Positions 51,611 through 58,318 of a stretch of DNA of 59,979 nucleotides are shown piece by piece. The stretch covers positions 1 through 59,979 of the forward strand of contig MFPJ01000022.1 of NCBI GenBank assembly GCA_001782675.1. The letters run 5' to 3'. Origin of the DNA: Candidatus Levybacteria bacterium RIFCSPLOWO2_12_FULL_39_17. Its GTDB lineage: Bacteria; Patescibacteriota; Microgenomatia; Levybacterales; GWA1-39-11. The first letter of the stretch is position 1. Every line of letters begins with the position of its first letter. The translations under genes were made by a program, and so were the position numbers. Below the pieces are notes generated by a model that did no database searches, had not been told where the DNA came from, and saw only the letters and a program-made list of their open reading frames with translations.

Positions 51611-52537
51611 TTATCTTTTCACGAGCTTTAAATAATAATCAATGGTTTGTGTAAGACCCTTTTTTAAAGATGTTTGAGGCCGCCATCCTAGTTCCCTTTT
51701 TGCTTTGGTAATTATTCCTCCAGAGTAGAAAGAGTCTGCAGCTTCGCGGTCAATATACTGAATTGTAGGTTTTTTTCCCATAATGCTAGTAATTAACATT
51801 ACAAGGCTTTTAAGCTCTACTTGTTTTCCGCTACCAATATTAAAAGTAAAATTCTTTTTTGCTTGTGCCGCAAGCAAATTCGCTACAGCAACGTCTCCAA
51901 CATAGACAAAGTCTCTAAGTTGGTTTCCACCCCTTATTTGTAAAGGCTGTCCGATAATTAATTGTTTGATAAATGTAGGTATAGCAGCTTGTGAATTAAT
52001 ATTCTGACGTTCTCCGTAAACATTAAAGTATCGAAGAATCGTATGTTTAAAATTGTATCTGCTCGACGCATATTTTATGAATTTTTCTATGGCTTGTTTT
52101 GTTAGTCCATAGGGAGATGAAGGATCGTCCTCATATGACTCCTTTGCCGCAGTTTTGAGTTTGTTCCCATAAATATTTGCTGATGAGGAAAAAATGAAAT
52201 GCTCAAGACCGTTCCTTACTGCTTCCTCTAATAAATTTATCGTCATTGGCACGTCTTTATAAGCTCTACTAGGATTTTTTACTGATAATTCTACGTCTAC
52301 CAAGTTTGACGCGTGGTGAATTATCTGGGTAGGCTTGTACTTTTTTAACATTTTTTTTACATCCACCGCTCTATTTAAATCTACATTGTAATACTCTGCT
52401 CGCGAATTGATATTTCTCTTATTTCCCGTTTTTAAATTGTCGACAGCGACGACGTGGTAATTATTAGAAATAAATTTGTCAACTATATGCGATCCAATAA
52501 ATCCTGCCGCACCAGTAATCAAAACCGTTTTTCTCAT
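51611..52537 (-). CDS. Extended SDR, UDP-glucose 4-epimerase-like
   Basis: A minus-strand protein of 308 residues from MRKTVLITGAAGFIGSHIVD; the track start at 52546 is a TTG three codons earlier. FSSSANIYGNKLKTAA provides the catalytic Ser, SSPYGLTKQAIEK the YxxxK pair, and RYFNVYGERQNINSQAAIP the sugar-binding loop. RGGNQLRDFVYVGDVA is typical of NDP-sugar epimerases. It is divergent from the GT2 at 52576, separated by 38 nt, and convergent with the methyltransferase (88 nt gap with nothing recognisable). Confidence 0.85.
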   Translation of the reverse strand: MRKTVLITGAAGFIGSHIVDKFISNNYHVVAVDNLKTGNKRNINSRAEYYNVDLNRAVDVKKMLKKYKPTQIIHHASNLVDVELSVKNPSRAYKDVPMTINLLEEAVRNGLEHFIFSSSANIYGNKLKTAAKESYEDDPSSPYGLTKQAIEKFIKYASSRYNFKHTILRYFNVYGERQNINSQAAIPTFIKQLIIGQPLQIRGGNQLRDFVYVGDVAVANLLAAQAKKNFTFNIGSGKQVELKSLVMLITSIMGKKPTIQYIDREAADSFYSGGIITKAKRELGWRPQTSLKKGLTQTIDYYLKLVKR

Positions 52538-52540
52538 AAA

Positions 52541-52569
52541 TTGCAAAAGTGCCCAGTTTTTAGTAATCT
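52541..52569 (+). promoter_or_regulatory. Promoter for the second sugar module
   Basis: TTGCAA (52541-52546), 17 nt spacer, TAATCT (52564-52569), then six bases (TGATAG) and the ATG at 52576. It lies in the short gap between divergent genes. Confidence 0.5.
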
Positions 52570-52575
52570 TGATAG

Positions 52576-53298
52576 ATGCAAAAAATTTCCATTGTTATCC
52601 CTTTTTACAACGAAAGCAAAATTATTGGAAAGAATATAAGTGAAGTTAAAAAATACTGTGACAAACATTTTTCAAATTACGAAGTAATTTTTGTGAATGA
52701 TGGCTCATTAGACGATTCGGCAGAAATAGTCAGGTCGTATATAAGGCCATATTCAAGTCTACATATAATATCATATAATAAGAATTATGGAAGAGGGCAA
52801 GCGATTCGCCGGGGGTTTGAAAAAGCAAATGGAGATATTGTTGGTTTTATTGATTGTGATCTTGAAATAAAACTTGAATATCTCGCTAATATTCCCAAGC
52901 TTATAAGCAGTTACGATATTGTAATTGCCTCAAAGTTCGTCCCGGGCGCAAAAGTAAATACAACAATTTTGCGAAAAATTTCAAGCTACTTTTATAACAA
53001 AGTAATAAAAATTTTACTTAACTCTAAGATAAATGATCATCAGGCGGGATTAAAATTTTTCAAAAAAAAAGTTATGTTAGATTTATTGCCAAATACTGAA
53101 GAAAAAGGTTGGTTGTGGGACATGGAAGTACTTTACTTAGCTCAGAAAAAACATTATACTGTTTTGGAAATTCCGATTGAAATTTCCTATGGCTATCGGA
53201 AAATTAGATACTCTTTCTTTACCGATTTTTTAAAACTGCCATTTGCAATTCTCACGCTCAAGAGAAGAGTGGATAAAGGAATAAATGAAAAAAAATAA
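52576..53298 (+). CDS. DPM1-like GT2, polyprenyl-phosphate sugar synthase type
   Basis: A 240-residue GT-A enzyme. ISIVIPFYNESKIIGKNISE, VIFVNDGSLDDSAEI, the DXD in GFIDCDLEIKLEY, and NDHQAGLKFFKKKV and GWLWDMEVLYLAQKKHY in the acceptor half match polyprenyl-phosphate mannose/glucose synthases. The C-terminus is cytoplasmic (no membrane helices). It heads the module with SDR, deacetylase, formyltransferase and GT-C genes, so it may charge polyprenyl phosphate for the GT-C at 55819. Overlaps the next gene by 14 nt. Confidence 0.88.
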   Translation: MQKISIVIPFYNESKIIGKNISEVKKYCDKHFSNYEVIFVNDGSLDDSAEIVRSYIRPYSSLHIISYNKNYGRGQAIRRGFEKANGDIVGFIDCDLEIKLEYLANIPKLISSYDIVIASKFVPGAKVNTTILRKISSYFYNKVIKILLNSKINDHQAGLKFFKKKVMLDLLPNTEEKGWLWDMEVLYLAQKKHYTVLEIPIEISYGYRKIRYSFFTDFLKLPFAILTLKRRVDKGINEKK

Positions 53299-54166
53299 AC
53301 GCATATTAATTACCGGTGGTGGTGGTTTCATCGGAAAACATTTAACAAATCTTCTCAAAGAAAAGGGATACAAGATCTACTTTCTTGATAGGTCGGATAA
53401 AAATATTCCAAGTGATGTAAAAGTTTTTAAAGGTGACGTGAGTGATCCCCGTGTTGTTGCTGCTGCAATGAAAGGTATGGATTATGTCTATCATCTTGCC
53501 GGACTTTTGGGTACAGAAGAATTACTTTTCAATACGGCTGAAGCAGTGAGAGTGAACGTGATTGGCGCGGTTAATGTAATGGAGGAATCCGCTCGTAACA
53601 AAGTAAAACTTCTTTTGGTTTCAAAACCCAATCCTTGGCTTAATACTTATTCCATAACAAAAGAGACCTCCGAAAAGTTCTGCATGATGTATGGGCAGGA
53701 GTTTGGGTTAAAAGCAGCGATTGTAAAGTGGTTTAATGTATATGGGCCGGGACAGAAATATCAACACGTACAGAAAGCAATCCCAACTTTTATAGTCAAG
53801 GCTTTAAGGGGGGAGTCTCTGCCGGTGTTTGATAGGGGAGAGCAAACTGCTGATTTTATTTACACAAGTGACGCGGTTCGCGCAACGGTTGATGTCGCGG
53901 AAGCGCCGGCCGCTGAAGGTAAAGTTGTTGAGATAGGGACAGGAGAGGAAACCAGAGTCATAGATCTGGCAAAAATGATAATCAAAATGACCGGTAGTCG
54001 CTCGAAAATAAAATTCTTGCCTATGAGAAAAGGCGAAGATCTAGGGGCACATGTGGTCGCTGATGTACGGCTTCTTAAACGATTTACAAAGTTCAAACCT
54101 GAAGTTGATCTTGAGACAGGAATGTCCGAAACAGTAGCTTATTATCGTGAAATTATCAAAAAATAA
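53285..54166 (+). CDS. Extended SDR with shortened active-site loop
   Basis: A 293-residue protein; ATG preceded by AAGGA. RILITGGGGFIGKHLTNLLK binds NAD. The active-site region reads LLVSKPNPWLNTYSITKETS, keeping Ser and YxxxK but lacking the roughly 13 residues that usually include xYG after the Ser (compare FISTEEVYG...YAISK in the 38812 gene). KWFNVYGPGQKYQHVQKAIP and FDRGEQTADFIYTSDAV are normal. Probably an NDP-sugar epimerase, dehydratase or reductase. Overlaps the deacetylase gene by 20 nt. Confidence 0.83.
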   Translation: MKKNKRILITGGGGFIGKHLTNLLKEKGYKIYFLDRSDKNIPSDVKVFKGDVSDPRVVAAAMKGMDYVYHLAGLLGTEELLFNTAEAVRVNVIGAVNVMEESARNKVKLLLVSKPNPWLNTYSITKETSEKFCMMYGQEFGLKAAIVKWFNVYGPGQKYQHVQKAIPTFIVKALRGESLPVFDRGEQTADFIYTSDAVRATVDVAEAPAAEGKVVEIGTGEETRVIDLAKMIIKMTGSRSKIKFLPMRKGEDLGAHVVADVRLLKRFTKFKPEVDLETGMSETVAYYREIIKK

Positions 54167-55043
54167 TTCTAGGGCAGATATCCCCGTATTTCTAGTAATT
54201 AATGCAGACGATTTTGGAGTCTCGCTTGGTACTAATCGCGGAATTGAGCGAGCTCACCGAAAAGGGCTTTTAACAAGCACGAGCATTATGCCGTCAGGCC
54301 CAGCATTTGATGACGCCGTCAAAGTTGCAAGGAGAAATCCGAGACTGGGTATAGGGATACATTTATCGTTAACTTGGGGAAATTCTTGTCTTCCAAAAAA
54401 AACAATACCGGATCTTGTAGATAGTGATCAATACTTTTATCCAAGTTTTTTAGGTTTAATAGTTAAGATAATTTTCAAAAAAGTAGCTCGTATTCAGATT
54501 AGGAAAGAGTTTGAAGCGCAAATACAAAGAGTATTAAAAGCAGGAATCAAGCCGGATCATCTCAATGGACAAGTTCATGTCCACTTCTTCCCATACGTCT
54601 TCCCGATTGTTCTCTCGCTTGCCAAAAAATACAAGATTTCTTACGTCAGAATTCCGCTCGAGCCATTATTTGCCACCCCAACTTTTACGAGTTTCGTAAA
54701 ATGGGGTTTCTTACAAATGATAGGTATCATATTAAGAACCAGGAGTGAATTACCAAAAAATGACGTGCGATTCTTTGGAGTTCTTTTTACAAGTAAAATG
54801 ACTAAAGATATTATTAAAAAAATTGTTCAACTAAAAGAAAATTCAATAGTAGAAATTCTTTCTCATCCAGGTGAACATAATTTAAGAAAAACAAACTTTT
54901 CTTACACAAGGCAAAGAGTTGACGAGTTTTTATTAAGTAAAAGTAGACTGTTGGAGCTCATCGCGTTAACTAATAAAGAACTTCTTACATATATAAAAAG
55001 CAGAAACTTCAAGTTAACTACTTTCGCAGGACTTAAATCATGA
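54147..55043 (+). CDS. YdjC/ChbG-like carbohydrate deacetylase
   Basis: A 298-residue protein; start GTG inside the SDR gene, as no ATG precedes the first motif. VINADDFGVSLGTNRGIERA is the family's metal-binding NADDFG motif, GIGIHLSLTWG contributes a His, and HLNGQVHVHFFP matches the PDHxxxHxHxxP metal/substrate motif. EILSHPGEH near the C-terminus is a further family element. YdjC enzymes remove acetyl groups from N-acetylated sugars. Overlap of 4 nt with a formyltransferase gene suggests a coupled two-step modification. Confidence 0.85.
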   Translation: MKLSKNNSRADIPVFLVINADDFGVSLGTNRGIERAHRKGLLTSTSIMPSGPAFDDAVKVARRNPRLGIGIHLSLTWGNSCLPKKTIPDLVDSDQYFYPSFLGLIVKIIFKKVARIQIRKEFEAQIQRVLKAGIKPDHLNGQVHVHFFPYVFPIVLSLAKKYKISYVRIPLEPLFATPTFTSFVKWGFLQMIGIILRTRSELPKNDVRFFGVLFTSKMTKDIIKKIVQLKENSIVEILSHPGEHNLRKTNFSYTRQRVDEFLLSKSRLLELIALTNKELLTYIKSRNFKLTTFAGLKS

Positions 55044-55822
55044 GAATTTTTTTTATTGTTGATGAGTTTCCGTTTTTTTTGCCAAAGTACCTTGATGCTG
55101 TCATCATTGGTTTAAAAGGTAAACATGAGATTGTTGGGATTACTCCACTCATGACACCAAAAAATCACAAAACTCTCTATGATTATATAAAGTCCCAAAT
55201 GTTTAATTTAGGCTTTGCAAGCATTGTAAAACTTGGGATAGAATACTCAAAGCTTAAAGCGAAATATATATTATTTAGTTTTAATATAATAAAAAATCCC
55301 GCGGGTATTTCCCAAGTTGCAAAAAAACATAAGATTAAAATCATTAATACTACCAATGTTAATGATGAAAAATACCTGGAACTTTTGAAAAAAAAGAAGA
55401 TAGACATAATTGTTTCTTCGTGTTCTCAAATATTTAAAAACAAGTTGCTTAATATCCCGCAAACAAGCTGTATTAATAGGCATAGTGCTTTACTTCCGGC
55501 ATACGGTGGGTTATTTCCAATATTTCAAGCTATGATTCACAACGAAAAAATTGTAGGTGCTTCTGTTCACAAAATGATAACTGAAATAGATAAAGGAGAA
55601 ATTCTTGCTCAGCAGAAGTTTAAAATTAAAAAAAACGAGACATTGTTCTCTCTCTACAGAAAATCATATGAAGTAAGTGTTGAAGTAACACTTAATGCAA
55701 TTCACAAATTATCAGGCAAGAGATATAAAAAAATAAAAAGTACTACAAAACCCAGTTATTACTCTTTTCCATCAAAAAATGACTGGAATACATTTTTCAA
55801 AAAACACAAAAAAATTATATGA
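55040..55822 (+). CDS. Formyltransferase of the Fmt/PurN fold, likely sugar N-formyltransferase
   Basis: A 260-residue protein. IDIIVSSCSQIFKNKLLNIP precedes the active-site motif CINRHSALLPAYGGLFP, which keeps the Asn-x-His arrangement and the SLLP-like loop of formyl-THF-dependent enzymes. SVHKMITEIDKGEILAQQ contains the catalytic Asp. It has no tRNA-binding OB domain, which argues against methionyl-tRNA formyltransferase. N-formyl sugars such as Qui4NFo are made by this fold. ATGA overlaps on both sides link it to the deacetylase and the GT-C gene. Confidence 0.83.
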   Translation: MRIFFIVDEFPFFLPKYLDAVIIGLKGKHEIVGITPLMTPKNHKTLYDYIKSQMFNLGFASIVKLGIEYSKLKAKYILFSFNIIKNPAGISQVAKKHKIKIINTTNVNDEKYLELLKKKKIDIIVSSCSQIFKNKLLNIPQTSCINRHSALLPAYGGLFPIFQAMIHNEKIVGASVHKMITEIDKGEILAQQKFKIKKNETLFSLYRKSYEVSVEVTLNAIHKLSGKRYKKIKSTTKPSYYSFPSKNDWNTFFKKHKKII

Positions 55823-57549
55823 AAAAAAAGATATCAGTCTTGCTTCCTTCTTTTCTTCTAGCCCTTTTTTACACTGGCATTTTGCTTTTCTATTATTGGG
55901 ATATTGATAAAGTATATTTTCAACAGGATGAATGGCATGCCTTAGGGAAAACGATTTATTACGCTAACGCAAACTTTTTAGATATATTCGTTAGAAAATT
56001 TGCATTTCATTACATTCCGGTTGCTAATATATATTTTGTAATTGAATATTTGTTTTTTGGAATAGAGCCTAAGTATTACCTTTTTTTCGGTATATTCCTG
56101 CAGTCAATCACGGGAGTTAGTTTTTATATTTTGCTTAAGAAAATGTTCAAGAATTCTGTAGCCGCCTTTGTAGCCGCCTTACTTTTCATAACTAATTTTG
56201 AAGTATCACAAGTTATTATGGTAGAGATGATATCTTTTTACACTTTGTCATTGCTTTTCGTTAATATACTTTTCATTAAGCTTTATGATTTCATTACTTC
56301 AAAATCACAAACAAAAAATGTAGCCAAGGTATTATTGGTGATTTTCTTTATTCTCGCGATCCTTACTCACGAAGCTTGGTTCGCCTTAGTTATATTAATA
56401 CCACTTTTTATTTTAATGTTTCGTTCGAGTGAAGCCAATTTTAATTGGAAAAAAGGCGACTTGTACATCGTGGCGGCTGCTGTTTTATTTATTCTTTTCC
56501 GATTGGCCTTGCAGGTTTTATTACCTATGGACGGAAAAATACCACCCCAGCCCTCTGGGAGATTCGCTATGGCTCATAGCGTGGCAACTTTGCCATTCAA
56601 GGCCACAACCCAGTATATTGTTGGTTTTAACAATATTTTTTCCTTATCAAGGCTGTATCAAAACAAGATGTCTTACTATAGAAACGATAAAACAGTAAAT
56701 CAAGATTTGATGGCAACGACCATTGTTTACGATATGGTTGTTTATTACATAGTAGGATTTCTTCTTATAGCTCTATTATTAATACTGTTTATATGTAAGG
56801 CAAGCCTAAGTCTTAAGAATAAATATATTAGAGCTATGATTTTTGGAATAGGTTGGATTGTGACGATGAGCGTAATCATATCGGCGCAAAAAAGATTCTT
56901 TAATTCGATAGACTCAAGGTATATGTACTTATTTGGTGAGGGAATTATTATTTTTACTACATCTCTAATACTCTATATTTTGAATAATTTCAAAAACGTT
57001 CTATCTGCAAAATTTGCTGTATTGGCAAGTGTATTATTATATGTTTTGATATTCGGACATTATTCATATTTTCAGATACGGAAAACAGAAAATGCTGTGG
57101 TGGAGATTAGTAGAGTAAGAAGTAGCATTATAAGCCAAATAAAAAAGATAAATCCTTCCCTAAATGATAAGACGGTAGTTTATCTTAAGTGTAGCGATGA
57201 TTGTTTATCTAATAATCAATTCGGGATGCCTGCGGACTGGATTGTACCTTTCCAGAACGGATTCGGTTGGACGCTTCTTGTAGTGTATTCAGAAAACGAT
57301 CCAAAAAAATATGCACAATTTTTCTCAAGAGACACTTTCCTGTGGGAAAGATACTCAACTGGATATAAAGAAATTAATGGTAATGGATTTGGTTACTTTA
57401 CTAATGCCAGTGAACTCCGAGATACCATGCGTAAGTACCATTTAAATAAGTCTAATTTGCTAGCGTTAAAATATGAGTCAAAGAAATTTATAGTTAAAGA
57501 AATGACAGACCAAGAAAAAGAATTACTTTTAAGCAGTAGCTTGTTGTAA
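55819..57549 (+). CDS. Polytopic GT-C-like glycosyltransferase
   Basis: A 576-residue protein with about 11 membrane segments. WDIDKVYFQQDEWHALGKTI carries an acidic DE pair in the first external loop, as in GT39/83 enzymes, followed by FAFHYIPVANIYFVIEYLFF. A periplasmic C-terminal region follows from about residue 410 (KNAVVEIS-like start, later VYLKCSDDCLSNN with two Cys). It overlaps the formyltransferase by 4 nt. It probably adds the module's sugar to a surface glycan; family assignment is from topology and motif only. Confidence 0.75.
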   Translation: MKKKISVLLPSFLLALFYTGILLFYYWDIDKVYFQQDEWHALGKTIYYANANFLDIFVRKFAFHYIPVANIYFVIEYLFFGIEPKYYLFFGIFLQSITGVSFYILLKKMFKNSVAAFVAALLFITNFEVSQVIMVEMISFYTLSLLFVNILFIKLYDFITSKSQTKNVAKVLLVIFFILAILTHEAWFALVILIPLFILMFRSSEANFNWKKGDLYIVAAAVLFILFRLALQVLLPMDGKIPPQPSGRFAMAHSVATLPFKATTQYIVGFNNIFSLSRLYQNKMSYYRNDKTVNQDLMATTIVYDMVVYYIVGFLLIALLLILFICKASLSLKNKYIRAMIFGIGWIVTMSVIISAQKRFFNSIDSRYMYLFGEGIIIFTTSLILYILNNFKNVLSAKFAVLASVLLYVLIFGHYSYFQIRKTENAVVEISRVRSSIISQIKKINPSLNDKTVVYLKCSDDCLSNNQFGMPADWIVPFQNGFGWTLLVVYSENDPKKYAQFFSRDTFLWERYSTGYKEINGNGFGYFTNASELRDTMRKYHLNKSNLLALKYESKKFIVKEMTDQEKELLLSSSLL

Positions 57550-57572
57550 GGTTTCGAGGTTCGGTTGTAACC

Positions 57573-57584
57573 CGTGATATCACG
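57573..57584. repeat. Perfect 12 bp palindrome in the gap before the methyltransferase
   Basis: CGTGATATCACG, 36 nt upstream of the ATG at 57620 in a 70 nt intergenic gap. Possibly an operator; no partner regulator is seen and no convincing promoter boxes flank it. Confidence 0.5.
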
Positions 57585-57619
57585 CAAATGCAGCTTTACT
57601 GCGCTAATTGTAAATAATT

Positions 57620-58312
57620 ATGAAAAAATCTGCTAACTTAGTTGATTTCAAAAAACAATTCTATACAGCTTCAGAGGAAGAACATGCTCAGACTGGAGGA
57701 TTCTATTATGAAAAAATCGAGTTTATTAAGCAAAATATTAAATCAAAAAAAATAGTTTTGGATGTAGGGTGTAATGATGGGTATATTGGAGACGAACTGA
57801 TTAAGGAAGGCAATATCGTATATGGAATTGATATTGTTGATAAAGATCTCAAAAGGGCAAAAAAGCGTGGTCTTAAGGTCAAGAATGTAGACGTTGAGAA
57901 TCAGGAATTTCCTTATCAAAGTAATTTTTTCGATGTGGTAATCTTGGCAGATATAATAGAGCATGTTTTTGATACCGATGCGTTACTTAAAAAATCGGCA
58001 CGAGTTCTCAGAAAGGGTGGGAAGCTTATTGTTACTACTCCAAATATCGCGTCTTTAGGAAGAAGATTGATGCTCTTGGCAGGTATTAGTCCGTTTGTTG
58101 AATATTCATTGGAATTACCCACTAACGGATTACCATCAGTAGGACATGTGCGGTATTATACTGTTCCTACCTTGAGAAATCAGTTAGAGTACAACGGATT
58201 TAAAGATGTATCAATAGAAGGTGACAAGTTATATTTTTTTCTGAAGAGTAAAGCTTTAGGAAAAATATTACCTTCATTTAGTACCATGCTAATGGCATCT
58301 TGTAGAAAATAA
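57620..58312 (+). CDS. Class I SAM-dependent methyltransferase, duplicate pair member B
   Basis: A 230-residue protein. IVLDVGCNDGYIGDELIKEG is SAM motif I, VVILADIIEHVFDTDALLKK the post-motif and LIVTTPNIASLGRRLMLLAG the last strand. It is a clear duplicate of the 50824 protein (matching SLELPTNGLPSVGHVRYYTV and DVxxGDKLYFF-like ends). The N-terminal 35 residues differ. A giant GT-C gene follows 6 nt later, as a giant GT-C gene also sits upstream of the other copy. Confidence 0.86.
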   Translation: MKKSANLVDFKKQFYTASEEEHAQTGGFYYEKIEFIKQNIKSKKIVLDVGCNDGYIGDELIKEGNIVYGIDIVDKDLKRAKKRGLKVKNVDVENQEFPYQSNFFDVVILADIIEHVFDTDALLKKSARVLRKGGKLIVTTPNIASLGRRLMLLAGISPFVEYSLELPTNGLPSVGHVRYYTVPTLRNQLEYNGFKDVSIEGDKLYFFLKSKALGKILPSFSTMLMASCRK

Positions 58313-58318
58313 CGTTAA

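Noticed and set aside
55040-55822. Calling the formyltransferase Fmt or PurN
   Set aside because: It lacks the C-terminal tRNA-binding domain of Fmt, is longer than typical PurN, and lies coupled between sugar-modification genes.
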